A stretch of 64,000 bases of DNA from CAYJLF01 sp964371055 (GTDB lineage: Bacteria > Eisenbacteria > RBG-16-71-46 > CAIMUX01), in assembly GCA_964371055.1 (NCBI GenBank), contig CAYJLF010000010.1, positions 104,668 to 168,667 on the forward strand. Direction: 5' to 3'. Shown here in pieces: positions 52,706 to 61,651 of the stretch (position 1 is the first letter of the stretch; each line of letters opens with the position of its first letter). A program made the translations under genes and the position numbers. The notes beneath the pieces are model-generated. The model worked only from the letters and a program-made list of their open reading frames with translations. It was not told the DNA's origin and did not search any database.

Positions 52706-53589
52706 CCCGCGCTCCCGTTCCACCCGGCGTGCGATGCCAGCGTTCTCGCGAGACGCTCGAACCCCGGCAGGGCGCTGGCCAGAGGGTTGCGCTCACACTC
52801 GAAGACGACCGCGCGGAGGTTCGGGCAGCGGGGAACGACGTGTTCGAGGATTTCCCACGTCTCGCCGAGCACGTCGGGGCAGTGGTCGTCGTCGACGCAA
52901 CGGTAGCCTTCGAAGTCCCGCCGTGTGCCGCCGGCGACGTGCAGCTCGACGATCCGATCGAGGGGAAAGCCGTCGAGCCCGTCGAGCGGAGCGAGGCCGT
53001 GCAGCAACTGATAGATGGCGAGATGGGCGCAGTCGAGGAGCATCCCGGTGTCGGCGTGACTGCAGACGCGGCCGAAGTGGTCGAGCACGTGGAGATCGCC
53101 TACGAAGACGAGCCCGGGCGGATTCTCGGGGAGGACCTCGAGGCCGGCGGCCTCGCGCAGGCAGACGACTCCCTCGGCCGTCGCGCGCGCGGAATCCTCC
53201 GAGAGGATCGGGGGAAGGAGCAGCATCTGGCCCGGCTCGCGGGCGCCGAAGTGCCAGAGTCCCGCGTCCCCGCAGATCCAGGCGGGCTGGATCAGCGCCA
53301 CCAGGTCCCGCACTTCGCCGAGCCACGCACCGTCGAAGTCGGCCGGGTCGTCGAGGTTCACGTCGAGAAAGTGGTAGGTCGCCGGGAGCTCCTCGGCCAG
53401 CCAGGCGCGCGCGTGGCGGTCGAGTCCGGAGAGGCTCTCGACGCCGATCTCCATGAACTGCGCGAACTGCGGGTGCTCGCGCCGGAGAGCGGCGATGTCG
53501 AGACCATTCGCGGAGTCGGCCGCGCCGTACTCGGTGGAGACACCGAGCCCGAGGTGAGGGAGGGCGTTGACCCTGTCCAGGAACGACAT
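52702..53589 (-). CDS. MNIO (DUF692) multinuclear non-heme iron oxidase family protein
   Basis: 295 residues, TIM-barrel type. Candidate metal-ligand regions: YHFLDVNLDD, ICGDAGLWHFG, GLEVLPENPP, SHADTGMLLDCAHLAIYQ and RIVELHVAGG. The family (MbnB, TglH and relatives) modifies cysteines or other residues of ribosomal peptides, usually with a coupled partner protein, as here. No cysteine-rich precursor peptide gene is obvious within about 2 kb. No Shine-Dalgarno site precedes ATG 53589; the upstream DNA is pyrimidine-rich on the coding strand. Confidence 0.8.
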   Translation of the reverse strand: MSFLDRVNALPHLGLGVSTEYGAADSANGLDIAALRREHPQFAQFMEIGVESLSGLDRHARAWLAEELPATYHFLDVNLDDPADFDGAWLGEVRDLVALIQPAWICGDAGLWHFGAREPGQMLLLPPILSEDSARATAEGVVCLREAAGLEVLPENPPGLVFVGDLHVLDHFGRVCSHADTGMLLDCAHLAIYQLLHGLAPLDGLDGFPLDRIVELHVAGGTRRDFEGYRCVDDDHCPDVLGETWEILEHVVPRCPNLRAVVFECERNPLASALPGFERLARTLASHAGWNGSAG

Positions 53590-53628
53590 GGGAGGAGTCT
53601 ACGACGGAGGAGGAGATCGGCGCCGGGA

Positions 53629-54055
53629 GAATCGGTCGCGCGGTGGGACGGCTCCGCCTGGTCCCCGTTGGGCACGGGCGTCGATGGGTTGGTGTGGGCC
53701 CTGGTAGAGCACCAGGGCGCCCGGATTGCCACCGGCAGTTTCGAGACGGCGGGCGGAGTGCCCGTCGCAAACCTCGCCCGCTGGGATGGTGCCGCCTGGC
53801 TCCCCATCGGGGGCGGATTGAACGACCGCGGACGGGCCGTGCTTTCCACCGCGTCCGGACTGCTGCTGGGCGGGGCCTTCACGCAGGCGGGGGACCAGTT
53901 GTCCCAGCGGATGGCGCTCTGGTTCGATCCTTCGGCCTCGGTTCCAGAGCAACTCATCCCGGGAGCTGGACGGCGGCGCGCATCAAGTGTCGTGGGATGG
54001 TGTCTCGATGCGGGGCACGTCCGTCAGTTCAGGAGTCTACTTCGTGCGCGCGTAG
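53629..54055 (+). pseudogene. 3' remnant of a FlgD-tailed secreted repeat protein
   Basis: From 53629 the frame reads two repeats of the type VARWDGSAWSPLGTGVDG ... RIATGSF and LARWDGAAWLPIGGGLND ... LLLGGAF, then a frame change near 53955. The other frame supplies the end of a FlgD Ig tail (ELDGGAHQVSWDGVSM, SSGVYFVRA, TAG at 54053). The N-terminus, signal peptide and most of the FlgD domain are missing. Its 3' end overlaps the hydrolase gene by 19 bp. Confidence 0.75.
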
Positions 54056-55110
54056 GCCGGCGCCGTGAGAAATGTGATCACGTCTCGGGCAAAGCGATCC
54101 GGATCGTCCAGATACAGAAAGTGGCCGCCTCGCTCGTACTCCTCGAAGCGCGCATTCGACAGCATGCCCGCAAGCGCGCGCTGCGGCTCGAGGCCGATCG
54201 CGCTATCGCCGCGGCCCGCAAGCACGAGCACCGGCATGGTCAACTGCGCGGGATGGGAAAAGCGATACGTGAGCAGACCCCCGTCGAAGAGCGCGCGCGC
54301 GAGCTCACCTGTGTTGCGCAGCCCGCCAGCGGCATCCACGCTGTCCTGCCGGACGCGCAGCAGCGAGTCGGGGAACATGACTGCGTTGTTGTAGGCCACG
54401 AACGCGCGGCCGCTGAGAGTACTGAACGCCAGCGCACAGTCCTGCGCGGCGGCGCTCGTCGCGGCAGCCGCCCTCGCCCGCTCAAGATCCGCCGGAAAGT
54501 GCGCAGCGAGCCACGTCACCCGCGCGTGGCAGGCGGCCGGTAGATCGGCCGCGGCGCTGACGAGCACGAGGCGCTCAACGCGGTCCGGATGAGCGGCTGT
54601 GTATTCGAGCGCCAGCGTGCCTCCGAACGAGTGCCCGATCACGGAGATCTGGGGCACGCCCAGGGCCATGCGGAGCGCTTCGATGTCAGCGACGAGGGTA
54701 TCGAGGCTGTACTGCCCGGTCCAGGGCCGCTCGGAGCGCCCACACCCACGCTGATCGAGATAGATCATCCTCAGTCCGCGCTCGAGCCGCGGCCCGGCGA
54801 GCACCGCGAAGCTATGGCTGTTATAGCCGGGGCCGCCATGCAGGAAGAGGACCGGCGGCGCCTCCGCCGACCCGTGCCCGGCGACGCAGTACCACAGCCG
54901 CACTCCATTGACGACGACTTCATGAGGACCGTCATGCAGAGCGCCCCGGCGGCCGTCCTGGGCGGCACTTCGCGTCGGCGGCGCTGGACACGCACCGCTC
55001 TGCTGAGCGTGAGCAGCGCAGCCGAGGGCGGCGGCGCAGTGAACCGAAAGTACGGCGAGCCACATGCCGCGGAAGAGGCGATTGGCACAGAATGAATTCG
55101 TGGTACTCAT
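54037..55110 (-). CDS. Exported alpha/beta hydrolase, proline-iminopeptidase-like (S33)
   Basis: 357 residues. A signal peptide with a possible lipobox (VLSVHCAAALGCAAHAQ) precedes the hydrolase core: LFLHGGPGYNSHSF (oxyanion loop), YLDQRGCGRSERP, nucleophile Ser in VIGHSFGGTLALEY, acid near GRGDSAIGLEP, and His in EYERGGHFLYLDDP. HGGPG plus DQRGxGxS are typical of prolyl iminopeptidases. Likely periplasmic or surface. Start ATG 55110 gives the full leader; ATG 55065 is possible. Confidence 0.85.
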   Translation of the reverse strand: MSTTNSFCANRLFRGMWLAVLSVHCAAALGCAAHAQQSGACPAPPTRSAAQDGRRGALHDGPHEVVVNGVRLWYCVAGHGSAEAPPVLFLHGGPGYNSHSFAVLAGPRLERGLRMIYLDQRGCGRSERPWTGQYSLDTLVADIEALRMALGVPQISVIGHSFGGTLALEYTAAHPDRVERLVLVSAAADLPAACHARVTWLAAHFPADLERARAAAATSAAAQDCALAFSTLSGRAFVAYNNAVMFPDSLLRVRQDSVDAAGGLRNTGELARALFDGGLLTYRFSHPAQLTMPVLVLAGRGDSAIGLEPQRALAGMLSNARFEEYERGGHFLYLDDPDRFARDVITFLTAPAYARTK

Positions 55111-55161
55111 GTGCTTGCGCAGCTCAGCGGCTGACGCTCGTCAGCTCCGACCCGGCGGAGA

Positions 55162-55177
55162 CGGGGGCACTCCCCCG
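55162..55177 (-). terminator. Small GC hairpin after the FG-GAP gene
   Basis: A 6-bp stem CGGGGG / CCCCCG with a CACT loop lies about 40 nt past the stop at 55214. No T-run. Confidence 0.3.
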
Positions 55178-55213
55178 AACCCCGGTGCCGCACCTTCCCC
55201 CTTATCGGGCCCC

Positions 55214-57016
55214 CTATCGAATGACGAGGAAGCGGCACCGGGCCACGCGATCGCCGGCCGTCAGGCGGGCCCAGTAAGCGCCCGACGCGTAGGCGCCGCC
55301 GACTCGCCAGGGAAGACTCCTCTGCCCACGCCAGTCCAGGCGTTCGATCACTCGGCCGCCGGCGTCCAGGATCTCGACCGTCCCCTGTCCCAGGGATGGG
55401 TCGATGAGGATCTGCCCGCTTCCCAAGAGCGGATTGGGGTAGATCATGAGCTGCGGGCGCGAGGTCTGCGTCCACTGTGGGACGCTCGCGGGATCGAGCC
55501 CCTGGCGGAAGATGCCGGTGTTGCGCGCGTCCACGCCTCGCATCGGCCAATCCGCCCGGCCGGGAAGAGCCGGCCCGTTGGTGTCCCAAGCGTAGACGTA
55601 GCCGTTCCAAGTCGCGGACACCAGTTCGAAGAGACCGTCCCCATCGATGTCCCCCACCCCGACGCCGGAGATCGACGAAGTCACCATGGTGTGCGGGTAG
55701 CCGGGGAGCAGCGTGCCATCCGTGGCGAGAGCGCACACCTGGCCGCCATCGTTGCTCACGATGACATCCTGAAGGCCGTTGCCGTCCACGTCGGCGACCG
55801 CGGGAAATCCGTGGGGCCAGGTGGCGATCGCGTAAGGCCACCCGATGAGTGGAGCGCCCGTGGCGATGTCGATCGCATGCACCCGGTAGTTGCTGCTCAG
55901 GTGATTGTCGGTGGCAATCAGCTCGGGTTCACCGTCGCCGGTGATGTCGCCCAGACCCAGGTAGAAGAGCTGGCTGCTGGTCGCGATCACGATCGGAAAG
56001 CCAGGATAGTCGGTTCCATCGTGGTGTTTGCAGAACGCCCGCGAGGTCGTGCCGCCGTTGACGCCAAAGAGGATTTCCAGATCGCCGTCGTCATCGAGAT
56101 CCACGGGAACGGGCGGCCCGAAGGGGAGGTAGCTGCTACCTAGCGCATGGAGTTGGATCGGATACCCGGGTCGGATCGATCCGTTGGATGCGAAGAGATA
56201 GAGACGCAGCGTGGTGCCGAACTGAGACACGGCGAACATCTCGGCTGGGCCGTCGCCATCGACGTCGCCGAAGTAGAGGTCCAGGATGTTCTCGGTCGGA
56301 TCCAGATCGGTGGTGAAGAGCAGATTGCCCAGGTGGTCGAAGCCTGTCACGCGGTAGTGGATGCCCGTGTTGCCCAGGGTGTGCGGTCCCCAGGCTTCCA
56401 GATCGCCGTCGCCGTCGGTGTCTCCCAGCACGAAGGGTGTGTCGAGGGCGTTCGAGCTCTGCTCAGGCGCGGTGTGGGGGAAGTTCGGCAGGTCCGTGCC
56501 ATCGAACTCCTTGGCATTGAAGGTCCACATATGGGCACTGCCGGCGTACCAGTCGCGCTCGGTCCACAGGATCTCGAAATCGCCATCCCCCTCGAGGTCG
56601 GCGATCGAAGGCCCCGGCTTGTTGGCGTTGGTCCCGTAGCCCATGTAGGGGTGCTCCTGGACGGGCCACCCCGGCAGGAAGGTCCCGTCGCCGCGCAAGC
56701 CGAACGTGTTGCCGCCGGTGAGGAAGATTTCATCGGCGCCGTCGCCGTCCGCGTCGAACAGCGTCGGCGTGTAGGGGAACCCTGCCCCCGGCGACTGGAG
56801 GTTGACCGGCCAGCCGTTGCGCAGCAGCGCGGCCGGAGGTCCGGCTTGCGACTCGTGCGGCTGGAGCGGAGCCGCTGGGGACGATTGCAGCCAGACCCCG
56901 GAGTCGGGCGTGTTCGTCTGAGCAAGGGCAACCGCAGCCAGAGCTGGGGCACAGCTCGACACGACGGCGAGAACAGTCAGCGCGATCATTGCCGGACGGA
57001 TCAAGGAGCTGCTCAT
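55214..57016 (-). CDS. Secreted FG-GAP/VCBS propeller protein with FlgD-like tail
   Basis: 600 residues, GGGAGG eight bases before ATG 57016. Signal peptide (MIALTVLAVVSSCAPALA). Seven or so FG-GAP blades with Ca-type loops: LFDADGDGADEIFL, IADLEGDGDFEILW, LGDTDGDGDLEAWG, FGDVDGDGPAEMFA, PVDLDDDGDLEILF, LGDITGDGEPELIA, VADVDGNGLQDVIV, VGDIDGDGLFELVS. The C-terminal 85 residues are a FlgD-type Ig domain (MIYPNPLLG, EILDAGGRVIERL, ASGAYWARL). It is probably a surface protein and is arranged in tandem with the next FG-GAP gene, 117 bp apart. Confidence 0.85.
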   Translation of the reverse strand: MSSSLIRPAMIALTVLAVVSSCAPALAAVALAQTNTPDSGVWLQSSPAAPLQPHESQAGPPAALLRNGWPVNLQSPGAGFPYTPTLFDADGDGADEIFLTGGNTFGLRGDGTFLPGWPVQEHPYMGYGTNANKPGPSIADLEGDGDFEILWTERDWYAGSAHMWTFNAKEFDGTDLPNFPHTAPEQSSNALDTPFVLGDTDGDGDLEAWGPHTLGNTGIHYRVTGFDHLGNLLFTTDLDPTENILDLYFGDVDGDGPAEMFAVSQFGTTLRLYLFASNGSIRPGYPIQLHALGSSYLPFGPPVPVDLDDDGDLEILFGVNGGTTSRAFCKHHDGTDYPGFPIVIATSSQLFYLGLGDITGDGEPELIATDNHLSSNYRVHAIDIATGAPLIGWPYAIATWPHGFPAVADVDGNGLQDVIVSNDGGQVCALATDGTLLPGYPHTMVTSSISGVGVGDIDGDGLFELVSATWNGYVYAWDTNGPALPGRADWPMRGVDARNTGIFRQGLDPASVPQWTQTSRPQLMIYPNPLLGSGQILIDPSLGQGTVEILDAGGRVIERLDWRGQRSLPWRVGGAYASGAYWARLTAGDRVARCRFLVIR

Positions 57017-57133
57017 GCTGGAATCCTCCCGCTGTCTCCTGCATCTGCGTGGCAGATGCTTGTAACGCCCCCGGTCTTCTGGACACCGGTGTGGGTGTGG
57101 GGGTCCGACGATCCGCCCTCCCGGCGATCCAAC

Positions 57134-58957
57134 CTACTCCAGGCGGACGACGCGGCAGGTCGCGTGGAGTCCGCCTGCTTCCAGCCGGCACAAGTACGCA
57201 CCCGCCGCCACCCGCCTTCCGGCGTCGTTCGCTCCGTCCCAGGGAACCTGGTGGTCTCCGGTGGGCAGGTTCTCCTCGACCAGGACGCGAACGCACCGGC
57301 CGGCCACATCGAACATCCGCAGCGATGCCGGCCCCGGATCGGGCAGGTGGAAACGGATCGACTGTCGCGTACCGGGAAGGCCCACGGCCTCCAACCGAAG
57401 TAGACCGCCCGGCGGGAGGCCGGTCTCATCGACGGCCGAAACGGCGACGACCTGCTCCGTGGCGAACGGGGAACCTGCGAACGCGCCGTCGATCGCCTGG
57501 ACAGACCAGTAGAATGTCCCCGAGGGAAAGGTGACTTCCCAAGAGTGGCGCTGCTGCGCGTTGCCTTGGGCGACGACCCGGCGGTACCCGTTCGCGCTGT
57601 TGGCCATCGCGGAGGAGATCTGCGAGCCGCCCGGTGACGTTCCGATACGGAGATTGTAGGTAAGAGACGCGGCGGGCGTCTGCACGTCAACAGAGCCGTG
57701 CCAGGAGAGTGTCACCCGGTTGGCGAAGGCTTCGGCGTCGAGCAGGCTCGGGGCCGACGGCGGCGTATTCGCCGGCCCGCCGCCGCTGCGGTAGATACGG
57801 GCGTGGAGAAGGTACGAGGCGCGCCCCGTCAGCGCGAGGTCGAGGTCCCCGTCATTGTCGTAGTCGCCCCAGGCGGCGGAGCCTTCCGCGATGTCGTCGA
57901 TCCCGGCGCCGCCGTCGCTGAACATCCCGCCTCCGTCGTTGCGGTAGATCCGCGCGATCGGCGTGGAGTCGGCCGACAGCCCGGACAACAGGATGTCGAG
58001 GTCGCCGTCGTTGTCGTAGTCGCCCCAGGCCGCGGCGGCGATGCGGACATCCGGCAGGCCTGCGCCGGCGCTGGTGAAGAGGCCGGCTCCGTCGTTGCGA
58101 TAGACGCGCGTCACGGGAACGTTGCCCGCGCCGGTGCCGGCCAGCAGGATATCAAGGTCGCCGTCGTGGTCGTAGTCTCCCCAGGCGGCGGCACAGGAAC
58201 TGACACCCGCAAGTCCGGCCGCGACGTCGGTGAAGACCGCCCCGCCGTCGTTACGGTAGACGCCGGCGAGATATGCGCCCGCAGCGCTCATGCCCGCCAG
58301 CAGCACATCGAGGTCGCCGTCGTTGTCGTAATCGCCCCAGGCTGTCGCGCCGGAGCGGATGGCCGGCAACGTTGTGGCGATCTCCATGAAAGTCCCGGCG
58401 CCGTTGTTGCGGTAGAGCTTGGTCGCCACGACAGGCCCCGGCGCCGCGCCGGTCAGCAGCAGATCGAGGTCGCCGTCGTTGTCGAAGTCGCCCCATGCGA
58501 CCGTCCCGTCGTAGAGCTGCGCCAGGCCGGCGCCGATGTCGGAAAAGAGAAACGGGCTGTTGTTGCGGAAGATCCGGGTGACCGGAGTGCTGCTCGTGTC
58601 TCCTCCCATGAGCGCAAGGTCCGGATCACCGTCCCCGTCGTAGTCTCCCCACGCGGCGTCGCCGAACATCAGCGGTGGCAGTCCGACGTCGGTGGCGACG
58701 AACCCGCCGGCGCCGGGCGAGTTCCGGTAGATGCGCGTGAACGCGTCCGTTATGCCCCCGGTGCAGCCCGACAGAAGGAGGTCGAGGTCGCCGTCGCTGT
58801 CGAAGTCGCACCAGTCGGCCGTGTCGTAGTAAGTACCCTGCAGCCCGGCGCCAATGTCGGTGAAGGTCACCTCGGCGCGGGCCGTGGTGCTGAAGACGAG
58901 CAGACCGGCGAAGAACGCGATGACGGATAATCCGGTTTGGGATCTCGAGAGCGACAT
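57134..58957 (-). CDS. Secreted VCBS seven-repeat protein with FN3 and FlgD-like tail
   Basis: 607 residues, AAGGAGG five bases before ATG 58957. Signal peptide (LSVIAFFAGLLVFSTTARA). Seven closely similar repeats of about 52 residues each carry (A/V)AWGDYDNDGDLDILLSG and RIYRNDG, a near-perfect seven-bladed propeller. An FN3-like domain follows (PPSAPSLLDAEAFANRVTLSW...FYWSVQAIDGAF), then a FlgD tail (LRMFDVAGRCVRVLVEENL, VAAGAYLCRLE). The repeats are similar at DNA level too, so slippage or recombination could change their number. Confidence 0.85.
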   Translation of the reverse strand: MSLSRSQTGLSVIAFFAGLLVFSTTARAEVTFTDIGAGLQGTYYDTADWCDFDSDGDLDLLLSGCTGGITDAFTRIYRNSPGAGGFVATDVGLPPLMFGDAAWGDYDGDGDPDLALMGGDTSSTPVTRIFRNNSPFLFSDIGAGLAQLYDGTVAWGDFDNDGDLDLLLTGAAPGPVVATKLYRNNGAGTFMEIATTLPAIRSGATAWGDYDNDGDLDVLLAGMSAAGAYLAGVYRNDGGAVFTDVAAGLAGVSSCAAAWGDYDHDGDLDILLAGTGAGNVPVTRVYRNDGAGLFTSAGAGLPDVRIAAAAWGDYDNDGDLDILLSGLSADSTPIARIYRNDGGGMFSDGGAGIDDIAEGSAAWGDYDNDGDLDLALTGRASYLLHARIYRSGGGPANTPPSAPSLLDAEAFANRVTLSWHGSVDVQTPAASLTYNLRIGTSPGGSQISSAMANSANGYRRVVAQGNAQQRHSWEVTFPSGTFYWSVQAIDGAFAGSPFATEQVVAVSAVDETGLPPGGLLRLEAVGLPGTRQSIRFHLPDPGPASLRMFDVAGRCVRVLVEENLPTGDHQVPWDGANDAGRRVAAGAYLCRLEAGGLHATCRVVRLE

Positions 58958-59389
58958 CGGTGCCTCCTTCGATGATGAGCCGGACGCTCACGTTGTTGTG
59001 GCACCACAAAGTATACCGCCGGGACGGTCAGTCGCGCGGCTAAAACGACGGGCGGACCGGCAGGTCGGGCGTCGCTCTGCCCGGCCGGCCCGGTCAATCG
59101 GGACCGGACGTGCGGTCGATTCCCGTGCCCGACGCGCTCCGTGCGGACCGTCCGAGTCCGCGCGGTGTTGGCGGCGGCGCCTGCGCGGGAGTAAACTACC
59201 CGGAAGCGGCACAGAACGGCTGCACCACCTGCCCGCCCGCCCGCCGCCGGAGTGCGGCTGCGCGGAGCCCGGCGTGGCGTCACGGCTGCGCCTTGCCCGA
59301 TCCAGTCAATAGGGGGGAAGTGGCCCGCAGCGGGGCGCCCGATCCGGTGCGCCCGGTTTCGGGCCGGGATGAGGATGGGAGGTTCGCAT
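58958..59389. other. Divergent intergenic region
   Basis: 432 bp without a supported gene. It contains a TATACT -10-like box for the minus-strand gene (59010-59015) beside the palindrome at 58996-59009. No clear promoter for the plus-strand gene is seen. Confidence 0.45.
58996..59009. promoter_or_regulatory. 14-bp palindrome, possible operator
   Basis: TTGTGG-CA-CCACAA is a perfect 6-bp-arm inverted repeat. It lies directly downstream of a TATACT box on the minus strand, where a repressor would block transcription of the seven-repeat gene. Confidence 0.4.
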
Positions 59390-61555
59390 ATGTCCAGAGA
59401 TCTCGTGGCCAAAGTCGACGCGCTCTTCAACCCCAGGTCGATCGCCCTCGTCGGCGCCTCGACCAAGTCGCTCACCGTCGGGAACGATCTGCTCCGCAAC
59501 CTGCTCTTCACCGAGTTCAACGGGCCGGTCTACCCGATCAACCCGAAAGCCGAGTCGGTCCTCGGCGTCCACTGCTATCCGTCGCTTCGCCACACGCCGA
59601 AGCCGGCCGATCTCGCGGTGGTCGTCGTGCCGGCCGCCGCCGTGCTCGACGTCGTCGCCGACGCGGAAGCCACCGGGGTGAAGGCGATGGTCCTGCTCTC
59701 GGCCGGCTTCAAGGAAACCGGTCCCGAGGGAGCCGCCCTGGAGGTGCGCCTGCGCGACGCCGTGCGCGCGGCGGGGATTCCGCTCATCGGCCCGAACTGC
59801 CTCGGGATCATCAACACCGATCCGACGGTGCGGCTGAACGCCACCTTCGCCCGGAAGATGCCGGCGGAGGGGAACCTCGCCTTCATCTCCCAGTCGGGCG
59901 CGCTCTGTACTTCGGTGCTCGATTACGCCGAGGAGCGGCGGATGGGCTTCAGCAAGTTCGTCTCCTTCGGCAACAAGGCCGACGTCAACGAGATTGACCT
60001 CTTGGCCTACCTCGCGCAGGACGAGAAGACGCGCGTGATCGCCATGTACCTCGAGGATGTCACCAACGGGCGCGCCTTCATCGAGACGGCGCGGGACATC
60101 CTCTGGAAGACCGGCAAGCCGATGCTCGCCCTCAAGTCGGGACGGTCTCCGGAGGGAGCGAAGGCGGTCAGCAGCCACACCGGGTCGCTCGCCGGGTCCG
60201 ACTCGGTCTACGACGCGCTCCTCATCCAGAGCGGGGTCCAGCGGGTCGACACCATCGCCGAACTCTTCGATTATGCCGCGCTCTACACCACGCAGCCGCT
60301 GCCGCGCGGCAACCGTCTCGCCATCGTCACCAACGCGGGCGGTCCCGGGATCATGGCCACCGATGCGGCGGTGCGCCGCGGCATCCGGATCGCGGAGTTG
60401 GCGGAGGAGACGCGCGCGGCGATGCGCGACGCGCTGCCGGCCTCGGCCTCGCTGCGCAATCCGGTCGACGTCATCGGGGACGCTCGCGCGGACCGCTACC
60501 GCGCCGCCGTGCGCACGGTGATCTCCGACCCCGGCGTCGACATGGGGCTCGTTATTCTGACGCCGCAGTCGATGACCGAGATCGAGGAAACGGCGCGGAT
60601 CATTCCCGAGGCGATCGCCGGGCTGGGCAAGCCGGTGGTCTGCTCCTTCATGGGGGCGCGCGACGTGGCCGAGGGGGTCGAGATCCTGCGCCACGCCGGC
60701 GTGCCCAACTACGCGTTCCCGGAGGACGCGGTCCGCGCCTTCGCCGCGGCCAACGCCCTGGTCACGCTGAGCGAGGTGCCGAACCGCGAGTTTCCCGAGT
60801 TCCACGACGTCGACCCGGAGCGGGCGAGCGGGCTCATCGCTGGGTATCTCGATGGGGCGGAGGAGCGCTATCTCACGCAGGCCGAGTGCCGGCCGATCTT
60901 CGAGTGCTACCGGCTCCCGCTGCTCCAGAGCGGAGTGGCGCACTCCGAGGCGGAGGCGGTCGCGATCGCGCGGGGGATCGAGCGGCCGGTGGTGATGAAG
61001 GTGATGTCGCGCGAGGTCGTGCACAAGTACGACGCCGGCGGCGTGGTCCTCAACGTGCAGGGTGAGGAGGAGACGGCGGCGGCGTGGAAGCGGATCCACG
61101 AGAACATCGCGCGGGCCGTGCCCGGGGCGCGGATCGAGGGGATCCTGGTCGAGGAGATGGCGCCGAAGGGGGTCGAGGTGATCCTCGGGGCGACGCGCGA
61201 CGCGCGCTTCGGCCCGCTCATGATGTTCGGCCTCGGGGGGACCTTCGTCGAGGTGTTGAAGGACGTCAGCTTCCGTCTCGCCCCGATGTGGCGGATCTCC
61301 GCCGAGAAGATGATCCGAGAGATCCGCGCGTTCAAGATCCTGACCGGCGTCCGGGGGAATCCGCCGTCCGACATCCCGGCGATCGAGGAGATGCTGCTGC
61401 GGCTCTCGACTCTCGTCTGCAACCACCCACAGATCAGCGAGCTGGATATCAATCCGTTGATCGTCCACCCACAGGGGAGCGGCTGTTCCGTGGCGGACAG
61501 CCGCATCATGCTGCGCGCGACCAGCGAGCGGGGAGGGTGCGGGCGGCGGGACTGA
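59390..61555 (+). CDS. ADP-forming acetate/acyl-CoA synthetase, fused alpha-beta
   Basis: 721 residues. Interconverts acyl-CoA, ADP and phosphate with acid, CoA and ATP. The CoA-binding domain begins FNPRSIALVGASTKS; the succinyl-CoA-ligase-like domain carries FISQSGALCTSVLDYA, GNKADVNEIDLLAYLAQD and the phosphohistidine region SSHTGSLAGSD. The C-terminal ATP-grasp half has VVMKVMSREVVHKYDAGGV, GVEVILGATRDARFGPLMMFG and ELDINPLIVHPQG. GGGAGG lies seven bases before ATG 59390. With AcsA and the CoA transferase it shows redundant acyl-CoA handling. Confidence 0.93.
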   Translation: MSRDLVAKVDALFNPRSIALVGASTKSLTVGNDLLRNLLFTEFNGPVYPINPKAESVLGVHCYPSLRHTPKPADLAVVVVPAAAVLDVVADAEATGVKAMVLLSAGFKETGPEGAALEVRLRDAVRAAGIPLIGPNCLGIINTDPTVRLNATFARKMPAEGNLAFISQSGALCTSVLDYAEERRMGFSKFVSFGNKADVNEIDLLAYLAQDEKTRVIAMYLEDVTNGRAFIETARDILWKTGKPMLALKSGRSPEGAKAVSSHTGSLAGSDSVYDALLIQSGVQRVDTIAELFDYAALYTTQPLPRGNRLAIVTNAGGPGIMATDAAVRRGIRIAELAEETRAAMRDALPASASLRNPVDVIGDARADRYRAAVRTVISDPGVDMGLVILTPQSMTEIEETARIIPEAIAGLGKPVVCSFMGARDVAEGVEILRHAGVPNYAFPEDAVRAFAAANALVTLSEVPNREFPEFHDVDPERASGLIAGYLDGAEERYLTQAECRPIFECYRLPLLQSGVAHSEAEAVAIARGIERPVVMKVMSREVVHKYDAGGVVLNVQGEEETAAAWKRIHENIARAVPGARIEGILVEEMAPKGVEVILGATRDARFGPLMMFGLGGTFVEVLKDVSFRLAPMWRISAEKMIREIRAFKILTGVRGNPPSDIPAIEEMLLRLSTLVCNHPQISELDINPLIVHPQGSGCSVADSRIMLRATSERGGCGRRD

Positions 61556-61651
61556 GGCGCCGGCGCCTCAGCCGCCCCTGGATCCGGCCGCGAGAACGCG
61601 GAAACGCGGGACCCGTCGGGCCGGCATGGTGACCAACGCACGGCAGGGAAC

